From Coriobacteriales bacterium OH1046 (GTDB taxonomy: Bacteria; Actinomycetota; Coriobacteriia; Coriobacteriales; Atopobiaceae): a stretch of DNA of 64,000 nt. The stretch spans positions 1-64,000 of the forward strand of contig RQYE01000004.1 of the NCBI GenBank assembly GCA_004010535.1. Direction: 5' to 3'. This document shows positions 8,437-17,182 of the stretch, piece after piece; within the stretch, counting starts at the first letter, position 1, and every line of letters starts with the position of its first letter. Both the position numbers and the translations under genes were made by a program. The notes beneath the pieces are model-generated. The model was given only the letters and a program-made list of their open reading frames with translations. It was not told where the DNA came from and made no database searches.

Positions 8437-11235
8437 CTACTCCGTGGGACCTTGGACGAGCGTCCAGTTATCGGGATCGAAGATGTCATCATGCACGCTG
8501 TACCAGTAGCCATCACCGGTCTCGAACACCGTGCCGTGGTGGTTGGTATCGACGTTGTGATGCCACGAGGTGGTGACGAGCTGATCGTGGGCATGCTTCT
8601 CCTCGTCGGTCATAGGCTTGCCCGTATAGGGGTTCACCGGATCCTCGATGATGCCCTCCAGGGCGATGAGGGGCGTATCGGCATTGGTCATGAACTCGTT
8701 CGAGACCTCGAAGCCGCGCGCATCGAAGTCCTTGACCATGAGCAGCGGGTTGAAACTGTTGACGTTCATGCGGATGAAATTCCAGATATCCTGGTCTCCA
8801 TCGATGAGGAGATCTTGGAATTGGGCGTATGGATAGCCGTGGTCCGAGACGATGATGATGCGCGTGTTGTCGTAGGCTCCTCCCGCGCGCAGGTAATCGA
8901 ACCACCTCCCCAGTTGGATGAACGTGGCCATGCTGGCGTGGTAGCTGGCCAGATAGGTGGGGTTGCTCATGTCGATGGTGCGGCCATCGACCGTGAAGCG
9001 GCCGTAATCCTCGAGGCCCTCGTTGTCGACGAACTCGGAAAACCCGTACTCGGGCAGTTGGAGCATCTGCGGCGAGTGCGTCGTATCGTTGTGCAGGAGC
9101 ACGAAGTTGTCGCTGCCGCCGCTCTCGATCGAGGTCAACTCGTCCATCAGGGCCAGCACCGCGTAGTTGTCGATGAAATCGCTGTTGGAGGCGTGGCTGA
9201 CGAGCGTCGAGTAGTAGTTGCCCCGATCGTAGACGGTCGTCTGGAGCACGACGGGTACGGCCTTGAAGAGGCTGTAGAACACGAAGCTGCGCGTGAGGTT
9301 CTCCGCAGAGCGGTTGCGCCCGTTCTCGAGGAAGTGGGCGCTGTAGGCTCCTTCGACCCGATAGGTGGAGAAGCCGTCGATGGCATCGAACATGCTGAAA
9401 TCGCGCGTTCCGTACGTGTAGGAGACGAGCGGCGGATCGAACTGCACCGCCGAGAAACCCGCTTCGGTGAAGAGCGTGGGCATGACCTTGATGGCCTCGT
9501 TGTGCTTCTCGGAAAGCAGCTCGGTATCGCGCCTGTTCATCTCGGTGGGCGTGTACTCGTAGCCGCCGTAGAGCGGGGGGCCTCCATAGACGGTGCAGGA
9601 ACCGAAGGAGAGCGTGTTGGGATAGTAGGTGAATCCGTCGAACTGCTCTCGGAGCTCGGGCCGCTCGGCCAGGATATAGGGCATATACGTGCCCATGGCA
9701 CGGTCCATGAAGAGCACCACCACGTTCCTCCCCTCCTGCGAGAGGTGGATGAGGGGGACGATGCTGCCATCGGCATCGAAGAGCGCATCTGCTGCGCCGC
9801 CATCGCCTGCGGAAGCGCCCTGGGCGATCTGGACGCCATGCGCCTCCATCTCGGCGGTTGCGGCTTGGATGGAGACGAGGTTGGGTACCGCCGCAGCTGC
9901 GGCCACGATGATGAGGATGACGAGCGCCGCATTGACGAGATCGCGCTTTCTGCGCCACAGGACGAGCATGACCGCAGCGAGCACGACGAGCACGGTGAGG
10001 TTCAGGAGCTTCTCCCCGAGCGGGTAGGAAGGATAGGCCTCGAATACCAGATCCTTGGTGATGGTGCCGAGATGCTGCCCGAAGAAGAGGAAGTCGACGA
10101 GGCAGATGCCCGCGAGGAGCCAGTAGGCGCACGCGATGAGGCGGCGGGTCTTGAGGTTGCCGAGGTAGAAGAAGATGCCGCCCCAGAAGATCACGAGACC
10201 GCCGATAATGGAGCTCGTGGTGACGATATGGCGCACGGGACTCGCCGCCGCATACTCGTCGATGAACTCCTTGGGCGAGGCGCCGATGAGCGCAGACGGT
10301 ATGAGCATGCCGAGGATGACGGTGATGAGCGCCGCAGCGAGCAGAAACGAACCCGTCGGAGAGGGCCCCTCGGATTGCTCCGCACCATCTTCCCCCCTAC
10401 GGGCATCCAGGACAGGCGGGAAGAAGAGGAAGGCCTCCACCAGCACCGCGAGCGCGCATGCGCCCAGCAGGCGGCGCGGCGAGGCGAGACGGCCGGACTG
10501 GAGCAGGTACACCCCGAGGGCCGCGAAGAAGACCTGCACGAGCAGGGCGAATACCCTGCGCGGATGCTTGAGCAGCTTGAAGAAGACGTTCTTGGCCAGC
10601 GAGAAGACCTGATTGCAGGTCCAATAGAAGACGAGGCCCGCCGGGCTCTGGTAGAGCAGCACGAGGAAGGCGGCCGCCAAGCCGTACGCTTGGATCTTGT
10701 CGCGCAGGGGCAGGCCCTTGGTATAGATGTATGTCGAGAAGCAATTGATGAGCGTCATGGCAATGGGCAGGATATTGAGCGCGAAGCCGCCCACCGTGAC
10801 CAGCTGGTCGGGTTGCGAGAGGTCGTTGATGAACAGGAAGCGCGTCCCCTCGAGATCGGCCAAATTGGAGAGATAGCTGTAGGCCGCCATGAAGAAGGGG
10901 ATCTGGAGCACAAGCGACAGCGAGCTCCTGAGCGCCTGGACGGGCTTGTAGCCCTGCTGGCGATAGTAGGTCGAGAGCATCATGTACTGCTCGTCGCCCT
11001 TGAAGTGCGCCTTGATGTGATCGACCCAGCACGCCATGGAGGCCTGCTTGCCGCGCTCCTCTTCCTGGATGAGATCGGCGCGCCGGTAGAGCGGGAGCGC
11101 CAGGAAGTTCACAGCCAAGCTCACACCGATGATGGAAAAGCCCGGATTCACGAAGAAGCGGTTGAGCACCGCGTAGACCAGCTCGATGAGGTAGATGATC
11201 GGCGCGACGATGACATTGTACGGAATCGTGAGCAT
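8437..11235 (-). CDS. YidC/Oxa1-like domain fused to an LtaS-like sulfatase-fold synthase
   Basis: A 932-residue membrane protein. Residues 1-255 match the YidC/Oxa1 insertase family: several membrane helices, a charged cytoplasmic hairpin (KAHFKGDEQYMMLSTYYRQQ) and helices ending in SPAGLVFYWTCNQ, the usual YidC end pattern. More helices follow to about residue 580. The remaining 350 residues look like an extracellular alkaline-phosphatase/sulfatase-fold domain: VVVLFMDRAMG (first metal site), a Ser/Cys/Thr cluster GSCTVYGG where LtaS has its nucleophile Thr, and VSDHGYPY (second metal site). LtaS-type domains polymerise glycerol phosphate or transfer phospho-groups to surface glycans. The start ATG 11235 opens the first helix; only a weak GCAGG site lies upstream. 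It is the first gene of the operon, so the domain may make or decorate the polymer served by the downstream genes. Confidence 0.8.
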   Translation of the reverse strand: MLTIPYNVIVAPIIYLIELVYAVLNRFFVNPGFSIIGVSLAVNFLALPLYRRADLIQEEERGKQASMACWVDHIKAHFKGDEQYMMLSTYYRQQGYKPVQALRSSLSLVLQIPFFMAAYSYLSNLADLEGTRFLFINDLSQPDQLVTVGGFALNILPIAMTLINCFSTYIYTKGLPLRDKIQAYGLAAAFLVLLYQSPAGLVFYWTCNQVFSLAKNVFFKLLKHPRRVFALLVQVFFAALGVYLLQSGRLASPRRLLGACALAVLVEAFLFFPPVLDARRGEDGAEQSEGPSPTGSFLLAAALITVILGMLIPSALIGASPKEFIDEYAAASPVRHIVTTSSIIGGLVIFWGGIFFYLGNLKTRRLIACAYWLLAGICLVDFLFFGQHLGTITKDLVFEAYPSYPLGEKLLNLTVLVVLAAVMLVLWRRKRDLVNAALVILIIVAAAAAVPNLVSIQAATAEMEAHGVQIAQGASAGDGGAADALFDADGSIVPLIHLSQEGRNVVVLFMDRAMGTYMPYILAERPELREQFDGFTYYPNTLSFGSCTVYGGPPLYGGYEYTPTEMNRRDTELLSEKHNEAIKVMPTLFTEAGFSAVQFDPPLVSYTYGTRDFSMFDAIDGFSTYRVEGAYSAHFLENGRNRSAENLTRSFVFYSLFKAVPVVLQTTVYDRGNYYSTLVSHASNSDFIDNYAVLALMDELTSIESGGSDNFVLLHNDTTHSPQMLQLPEYGFSEFVDNEGLEDYGRFTVDGRTIDMSNPTYLASYHASMATFIQLGRWFDYLRAGGAYDNTRIIIVSDHGYPYAQFQDLLIDGDQDIWNFIRMNVNSFNPLLMVKDFDARGFEVSNEFMTNADTPLIALEGIIEDPVNPYTGKPMTDEEKHAHDQLVTTSWHHNVDTNHHGTVFETGDGYWYSVHDDIFDPDNWTLVQGPTE

Positions 11236-11278
11236 AAGCGTATAACCTGCAGGGATGCGAGTAGGCACAGACCATATG

Positions 11279-11284
11279 AGTATA
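11279..11284 (-). promoter_or_regulatory. Possible -10 box for the surface-polymer operon
   Basis: On the minus strand TATACT lies 44 bases upstream of the YidC/LtaS-like start. I find no good -35 box at 16-18 bases, so the promoter is tentative. The 134 bases between this start and the GH13-GH77 stop also hold a 6-bp hairpin (319-324 paired with 331-336 of 11xxx) without a T-tract. Confidence 0.3.
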
Positions 11285-11369
11285 GCCCAAACGCATGCCC
11301 GGGCGCTCGGGCGAAAGCCCCTCCCTATCTGGAGGGTCCCCGGCCCCGCACGAATCGCCCGTAGGCTGC

Positions 11370-14300
11370 CTAGCGGTGCATGTCGACGAGCGTGGCGAGG
11401 CGATCGCCCGCAGCCATGACCGCTTGGGCATCGGCGCGCCAGCTCCAGTTGCCCTCGGCGACACCCGGCACGTTCATGCGGCTCTCGGCACCGAGGAGCA
11501 GCACATCCTGGAGCGGCAGGATGGCGACATCGGCTTCGGCGCCCATCACGCGTTCCGTGAGCTCGACGGCGAGCTTCCGCGCCTCCTTGGCAGATGCGGC
11601 GCGATCCTCGCACCACGCGAGGATCGTCGTCGTGTCGTGCGTTCCCGTGAACGCGACGGTATCCGGCGCAGGATGGAAGCCCTCGAGCACGTCCTCGTCC
11701 GAGAACTGCACCACGCTCATGCCCGGTGCCCCCACCTCGGCGAGCAGGGCGCGCACGGCGGGCGTGACGGTGCCGAGATCCTCCGCCAAAAGCGGCAGCG
11801 GACCGAAGCGATCGTATGCGGCCGTGAAGAGCTTCTTGCCCGGTCCGAAGCGCCAGGTGCCCTCCAAGGCGGTCTTGCCGGCAGGTATGCCGTAGTAGGA
11901 CGAGAAGCCCACGAAATGGTCGAGGCGCACGTAATCATAGAGCGCGAACATGCGGCCGAAGCGCTCGAGCCACCACGCATAGCCGCCTTTCTCGAGCACG
12001 TCCCAACGGAAGGTGGGGTTGCCCCAGAGTTGGCCTTGGGGGCCGAGCGGATCGGGAGGTGCGCCCGCGAGGACCGCCGGATCGAAGATGTCGGGGTGAG
12101 CCCAGGCATCGGCGGAATCGGCCGCCACGTACATGGGCATGTCGCCGATGATCGCGATACCGCGCTCGGCGGCGTAGGCTCGGATACGCCCCCACGCCCT
12201 ATCGAAGAGGAGCTGATCTGCCATGTGGCGGCGCACGCGCAGCCTCAAGGGCCGCTCGTCGAGGAGGGCGCGGTCGAAGCTGCGGTACCGCTCGGGCCAC
12301 TCCCACCACGGATCCTCCCCCATCGCATCCTTGAGGGCGCGGAAGAGGGCGTACGGCTCGAGCCATGAGGCGTTATCATCCACGAAGCGGCAGCCGCGCG
12401 CGATGTCCTTCTCGGCCAAGCGGCAGTCCCGCTCGGCACGGGGCCCCACAAGCGCGGGATCGCCCGCAAAGGCCGAGAGACCCGCGTACGGCGATCCGTA
12501 GGCATCGGTGGGGTTCACCGGCAGGATCTGCCAGTAGCGCACCCCCGCCGCATGCAGCCAATCGAGGAAGCGCATCGCCGGCTCGCCGAGCGTGCCGGGG
12601 CGTCCGGCGTTGGGCACGCTCGTGATGTGGGCCAGCACGCCCGCACCCGCCTCGAGCGGCTTCTGCAGGCGTATCTGCTCATGGAAGTGCAGCACGCTCG
12701 ATCCCAAGGGCCAGAGGGAGACCGTGCAGGAGCCATCCTCCACCACGACCGCGCGACCGGAGATGACATCGCTCGCCTGGGGTGCCGCCATGGGCAGCCT
12801 CACCTCGTGGATCTTCTCGAGGCTCGCGTTCACGAGCACGCATACGCATCCCGTGTCGCTGCGGCGCCAGAACCCGAAGACGTCATCGTTTGCCGCAAAG
12901 GGCTCGCAGCTGCCGTCGACCAGCACGGGAAGGGCCTTGCGCAGGCCGATGGCATTGCGGTAGATGGTCGGGCAGTACGGGTCGGGCGCATCCCAGGGCA
13001 TGGACGCACGGTTATAGGGATCGGTATAGCCCTCGAGGCCCAGCTCGTCGCCATAGTAGATGCAGGGGACGCCGGGAAGCGACATCTGCAGGAGCGCCGC
13101 CAGCCAAAGCCGTGAGCGCGCAAGGCCCAGCTGCTCCTCGGAGAGCCGGTAGCCCGCGCACTGCTTGTCGGTGAGCTTGCATTGGTCGGGAGCCCCTCCC
13201 AAGATGGTGAAGAGGCGCATGCGGTCGTGGGTGCCGAGCACGTTCAGGCAATTGGCCAACGCCTCGGGCGGATAGTTCTCGATCAGCTGCTCGAGGATAT
13301 CGGCAAGCTCGGCAGCCGTGGTCTCGCCGGTAAGGTAGCGGAGGATGCCCGCGCGCAGCGGATAGTTCATCACGCCGTCGAGCTCTGCGCCCTCGAAGTA
13401 CCGGCGCAGCTCGTTGTAGGCGACCTTATGGGTCGCATCCTCCCAAACCTCGCCGATGACGAGGGCATCGTCACGCTCGGCGAGCGCGGCGGCCTTGAGT
13501 TCGGCGATGAAGGAATCGGGCAGCTCGTCGGCCACATCGAGGCGCCATCCGCGCGCCCCGGCGCGCAGCCACCTTCTCACGATGCCGTTCTCGCCGCAGA
13601 TGAACGAGCGGTAATCGGGGTTGTCCTCGTCGATGTCGGGCAGATCGGCCACGCCCCACCAGCTGCTGTAGGAGCCGTCCTCCCCTATCTTGTACCACCG
13701 GTGATAGGGGGATTCGGAGCTTTGGGCGGCACCCACGTCGGGATAGTTGTCGAAGGCGTTGAAGTAGCGCGAATCGCGCCCAGTATGGTTGAAGACGCCA
13801 TCCAAGATGATGGAGATGCCATGCTCCCCGGCATCCTTGCAGAGGGCGCGGAACGACTCCTCATCGCCCAGCAGCGGATCGATGCGCGTATAGTCGGCCG
13901 TGTCATAGCGATGGTTGCTCGCTGCCTCGAAGATCGGATTCAGGTAGATCGCCGTGATGCCCAGGGCCTCGAGATAGCCGAGCTTCTCGCGGATGCCCTC
14001 GAGCGTGCCGCCGTAGAAATCCCAGGCAGCGATGGCGCCGTCATCGGCGCGCTCGTAGGAGACCGGCGCATCCCAATCCTCGACGAGGCGCCGCTGCGGC
14101 CCGGTGCGCGGCGTCGCAAGCGTCTTGGCCCGCTCGCGCCAGTCGCTCCCCCGGAAGAAGCGGTCGGGGAAGATCTGGTAGGCCACGCCCCCCCGGTACC
14201 ATGCAGGTTGGGTCGCGCGCGGAACATATACCGTGATCTGGAACGAGGGCGGCTCGCCGTAATGGAAGGTCCCCTCCCCCACCGCGTGCTCCTCGCGCGC

Positions 14301-14585
14301 CCCGTAGCTCCAGACGGAGCCGTCTGCGGCCTGGATTTTGAACGCATACCAGATGATGCCGGTACCTTCGGGCGTGTAATCGGCCGAGAAACGCGTGGCA
14401 TCGCCCTGCTCGGTGGCCTCCATGGGAATGAGGATCTCTCCATTGCCCTCGATCCACAGGCGCAGCTCGGCACCGAGCGGATCCTCGTCCCAGACATCGA
14501 TGGCCAGCTTGACGGTGCCGCCCAACTGGACGGCACCGAAGGGGCTTCTGTAGTCGGAATCCGACGTTATATGACATGCACGCAA
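11370..14585 (-). CDS. Alpha-amylase family (GH13) - 4-alpha-glucanotransferase (GH77) fusion
   Basis: 1071 residues. Residues 1-110 are an N-terminal beta-sandwich starting DYRSPFGAV, as in neopullulanase-like enzymes. Residues 120-580 form a GH13 catalytic domain with WRLDVADE (nucleophile Asp), VIGEVWED (acid/base Glu) and LGTHDRMR (third Asp). Residues 600-1071 form a MalQ-type GH77 domain with VRLDHFVGF, LLAEDLGT and TGTHDTTT. One chain can thus hydrolyse and transfer alpha-1,4-glucans. The start is a TTG at 14585: AGAGG lies about 5 bases upstream and no in-frame ATG fits before DYRSPFGAV. It begins 4 bases after the glgA stop, so it is coupled to the glycogen operon and is its last gene. 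Confidence 0.88.
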   Translation of the reverse strand: MRACHITSDSDYRSPFGAVQLGGTVKLAIDVWDEDPLGAELRLWIEGNGEILIPMEATEQGDATRFSADYTPEGTGIIWYAFKIQAADGSVWSYGAREEHAVGEGTFHYGEPPSFQITVYVPRATQPAWYRGGVAYQIFPDRFFRGSDWRERAKTLATPRTGPQRRLVEDWDAPVSYERADDGAIAAWDFYGGTLEGIREKLGYLEALGITAIYLNPIFEAASNHRYDTADYTRIDPLLGDEESFRALCKDAGEHGISIILDGVFNHTGRDSRYFNAFDNYPDVGAAQSSESPYHRWYKIGEDGSYSSWWGVADLPDIDEDNPDYRSFICGENGIVRRWLRAGARGWRLDVADELPDSFIAELKAAALAERDDALVIGEVWEDATHKVAYNELRRYFEGAELDGVMNYPLRAGILRYLTGETTAAELADILEQLIENYPPEALANCLNVLGTHDRMRLFTILGGAPDQCKLTDKQCAGYRLSEEQLGLARSRLWLAALLQMSLPGVPCIYYGDELGLEGYTDPYNRASMPWDAPDPYCPTIYRNAIGLRKALPVLVDGSCEPFAANDDVFGFWRRSDTGCVCVLVNASLEKIHEVRLPMAAPQASDVISGRAVVVEDGSCTVSLWPLGSSVLHFHEQIRLQKPLEAGAGVLAHITSVPNAGRPGTLGEPAMRFLDWLHAAGVRYWQILPVNPTDAYGSPYAGLSAFAGDPALVGPRAERDCRLAEKDIARGCRFVDDNASWLEPYALFRALKDAMGEDPWWEWPERYRSFDRALLDERPLRLRVRRHMADQLLFDRAWGRIRAYAAERGIAIIGDMPMYVAADSADAWAHPDIFDPAVLAGAPPDPLGPQGQLWGNPTFRWDVLEKGGYAWWLERFGRMFALYDYVRLDHFVGFSSYYGIPAGKTALEGTWRFGPGKKLFTAAYDRFGPLPLLAEDLGTVTPAVRALLAEVGAPGMSVVQFSDEDVLEGFHPAPDTVAFTGTHDTTTILAWCEDRAASAKEARKLAVELTERVMGAEADVAILPLQDVLLLGAESRMNVPGVAEGNWSWRADAQAVMAAGDRLATLVDMHR

Positions 14586-14589
14586 AAAA

Positions 14590-16077
14590 CTACCTCTTCT
14601 TCCAGGGGATGATCTCGGGATGCAGCGCGTGGAAGAGCTCGAGGTATTCCACCGCCGCACGATCCCACGAGAAATCGGTCGTCATGCCGCGCCTTTGAAG
14701 GACACGCCAAGCTTCCTTGTTATCGCGGTAGAGCCAGCAGGCGCCGAGCAGGCAGTCCGCCATCTCGTCTGCATTCATGTTCGCGAACGAGAAGCCCGTG
14801 CCCTCGCCCGTGAATTGGTTGTAGGGCTGGACCGAGTCGCGCAGGCCGCCCGTCTCGCGGACCACGGGCAGCGTCCCGTAGCGCATGGCGATCATCTGGG
14901 AGAGCCCGCAGGGTTCGAATTCGGAGGGCATGAGCAGGATGTCTCCGCCTGCGTACATGCGGTGGGAGAGCGCGTTGTCGAAGGTGATGCGCGCGCACAT
15001 CTGGCCGGGATAGCAGCTCTCGAAGTAGCGGAAGGCCTCCTCCTGATCCGCGTCGCCCGTGCCGAGCACGACCATCTGGGCCCCCTCGGACATGATGCGG
15101 CCCATGGCATAGCGCACGAGACCCAGGCCCTTCTGGTTGGTGAGACGTCCGATCATGACGATGAGCGGGGCGTCCTCATCCTGAACAAGGCCGCATTCCT
15201 CCTGGAGCGCGCGCTTGGCCTCCTTCTTGCCATCGATGCTATCCGCCCCGTAGTGGAAGGCGATGAGCGGGTCGGTCTCGGGATTCCAGATGCCCTGGTC
15301 GATCCCGTTCAGGATCCCGGAGAGGATGGATGCGCGGCGGCGGAACATGTAATCGAGCCCTTCGCCGAAGAACGGCATCTGAAGCTCGACGGCGTAGCTC
15401 GGGCTCACGGTGGTGAGCAGGTCGGAATAGCAGAGCGCGCCCTTCATGAAATTGATGGAGCGATCATCGCAGCGCAGCTGGTCGGCCGCAGCGGGGATAT
15501 GGCCCACGCCGAGGACATCGTCGAGCAGCGAATCGCCGAACTGGCCTTGGAATTTGACATTGTGCACCGTGAAGACGCACTTCACATTGTTGCAGGCATC
15601 GCTCTCACGGTAGAACTCGCGCAGGAACACCGGCACGAGCGCCGTCTGCCAGTCGTTGCACTGCACGACATCGCACTGCAGCTCGGGGAAGAGCTCGATG
15701 GCCTCGCAGATGGCTTTGGAGAAGAATGCGAAGCGCTCGCCGTCATCGAAATAGCCGTAGAGGCTGTCACGCTTGAAGTAGTCCTCGTTGTCGAGGAAGT
15801 AGAAGTCGACCCCATCGTGCACGAGATGCTCGACGCCGCAGTAGACGCTGCGCCATGCAAGCGGCACGTACATCTCGCCGAGATGCTCCATGCGGTCCCG
15901 GTGCTCCTGGGGGATCGTAGCGTATTTGGGCATGATCACCGCGCATTTCGCGCCCTCGGCGATGAGCGCCTGCGGGAGCGAGCCCGCGACATCGCCCAGA
16001 CCCCCCGTTTTGGCAAAGGGCACGGCCTCCGAGGTTGCGAGCAGCACCCGGAGCTTTCTTCTCGTTGCGTGCGTCAT
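14590..16077 (-). CDS. glgA: Glycogen synthase GlgA
   Basis: A 495-residue GT5 glycogen synthase that uses ADP-glucose to extend alpha-1,4-glucan. It has the N-terminal KTGGLGDVAGSLP ADP-glucose-binding loop, the GT-B fold linker and the C-terminal EFEPCGLSQMIAMRYG motif with the conserved E-x7-E type region. ATG 16077 is preferred over in-frame codons further upstream because the protein then begins right before the first beta strand (RKLRVLLATSEAVPF) and only 8 bases follow the glgD stop. It is transcribed with glgB, glgP, glgC, glgD and the GH13-GH77 gene. Confidence 0.95.
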   Translation of the reverse strand: MTHATRRKLRVLLATSEAVPFAKTGGLGDVAGSLPQALIAEGAKCAVIMPKYATIPQEHRDRMEHLGEMYVPLAWRSVYCGVEHLVHDGVDFYFLDNEDYFKRDSLYGYFDDGERFAFFSKAICEAIELFPELQCDVVQCNDWQTALVPVFLREFYRESDACNNVKCVFTVHNVKFQGQFGDSLLDDVLGVGHIPAAADQLRCDDRSINFMKGALCYSDLLTTVSPSYAVELQMPFFGEGLDYMFRRRASILSGILNGIDQGIWNPETDPLIAFHYGADSIDGKKEAKRALQEECGLVQDEDAPLIVMIGRLTNQKGLGLVRYAMGRIMSEGAQMVVLGTGDADQEEAFRYFESCYPGQMCARITFDNALSHRMYAGGDILLMPSEFEPCGLSQMIAMRYGTLPVVRETGGLRDSVQPYNQFTGEGTGFSFANMNADEMADCLLGACWLYRDNKEAWRVLQRRGMTTDFSWDRAAVEYLELFHALHPEIIPWKKR

Positions 16078-16085
16078 GGCACCCC

Positions 16086-17180
16086 CTAGTTGCTGCCCTT
16101 TTCCTTGACCAGCACTTCCTCGGGAGTGCCTCTGAACTCGGTGCCGGCAGGTATGAGGTTGTTCCGGTCGATGATGGCGTTCTCGACGCGCGCGCCGCTC
16201 TTGATGATGCACCCCTGCAGGACAATGGAGTTGCGCACCGTGGCACCGCTCTCGACGATGACGTTGCGACCGAGAACCGAATCGGTGACCTGGCCGAAGA
16301 TGCGGCAGCCTGCGGAGACGAGGCTGTTGCCCACCCGGCTGCCCGCCTCGTACTTGGCCGGCGAGGTGTCATGCGCCTTGGTCTTGATCTCGCGACCCTC
16401 GGGGAAGAGCTCGGCGGCCACAGCGGGATCGAGCAGATCCATGTTGCCCGCGAAGTAGCTCTTCAGGTTGAAGACCGGCCTGACATAGCCCTCGAAGAAG
16501 AGCGGACGCACGTCGACCCGACCGAAATCGCCGGACATGGCCTCGAAGAGATCGAGGTAGTCGTTGGCAGCGTACCAATCGAGCATGTCGAGCACAAGGC
16601 TCCTCGAGACGACGAAGCAGTCGAGGAACTCGGTATCGCCGTATGAGACCCCCTGATAGATGCCTGCAACGCGCTCGCCGTCGATCTTGAGGCCCACGAT
16701 GTCCTCATCGGTGCCCGCAGAGGGGCGCGCAAGCACGGTGATATCGGCACCCGAGCTGCAATGGGTATCGATGAGCTGCGCCATGTCGAAGTTATACACG
16801 AAGTTCGCTGCGGAGAAGACCACGTAATCGGACGAGGAGCGCTCGAAGTAGACCTTGTTCGCGATGAGATCGCGCAACAGGAAGCGCGCGCCGGCGCGCG
16901 ATGTGCCGAACGCCGAGCCCGGCAGGAAGAACAAGCCGCCGTTCTTGCGGTCGAGGCTCCACTCCTTGCCCGAGCCCACGTGGTCGATGATGGAGCGGTA
17001 GTTGAACGGCATGACCATGCCGATGGTGCGGATACCGCAATTGACCATGTTGGACAGCGGGAAGTCGACGAGACGGTACCTGCCGAGGTAGGGCAGGGAG
17101 GCGGCAGGGCGGCTCGCACAGAGGACGCCCGGATGCTTGATGGAATAGTTGCAGGTGATAAGACCGATGACGTTAGGCAT
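16086..17180 (-). CDS. glgD: Glucose-1-phosphate adenylyltransferase regulatory subunit GlgD
   Basis: A 364-residue GlgD-type partner of GlgC. It keeps the nucleotidyltransferase fold and the C-terminal left-handed beta-helix of hexapeptide repeats (SVLGRNVIVESGATVRNSIV region). The N-terminal glycine-rich catalytic loop is degenerate: it reads GVLCASRPAASLPYLGRYRL where GlgC has LAGGQGSRL. In Firmicutes the GlgC-GlgD pair gives higher activity than GlgC alone; the same role is inferred here. It starts 2 bases after the glgC stop, consistent with co-translation of the two subunits. Confidence 0.92.
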   Translation of the reverse strand: MPNVIGLITCNYSIKHPGVLCASRPAASLPYLGRYRLVDFPLSNMVNCGIRTIGMVMPFNYRSIIDHVGSGKEWSLDRKNGGLFFLPGSAFGTSRAGARFLLRDLIANKVYFERSSSDYVVFSAANFVYNFDMAQLIDTHCSSGADITVLARPSAGTDEDIVGLKIDGERVAGIYQGVSYGDTEFLDCFVVSRSLVLDMLDWYAANDYLDLFEAMSGDFGRVDVRPLFFEGYVRPVFNLKSYFAGNMDLLDPAVAAELFPEGREIKTKAHDTSPAKYEAGSRVGNSLVSAGCRIFGQVTDSVLGRNVIVESGATVRNSIVLQGCIIKSGARVENAIIDRNNLIPAGTEFRGTPEEVLVKEKGSN

Positions 17181-17182
17181 TC

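Noticed and set aside
8425-11364. A 979-codon open frame on the plus strand opposite the YidC/LtaS-like gene, and many similar long antisense frames
   Set aside because: High G+C removes stop codons on the opposite strand. The translations are rich in His, Arg, Gly, Glu and lack any family motif, while the minus-strand products have clear motifs and operon spacing.
14586-14660. ATG-initiated extension of the GH13-GH77 protein into glgA
   Set aside because: The added residues (rich in Ser and Arg) are antisense-like glgA codons. The TTG at 14585 has a good ribosome site and fits the family start.
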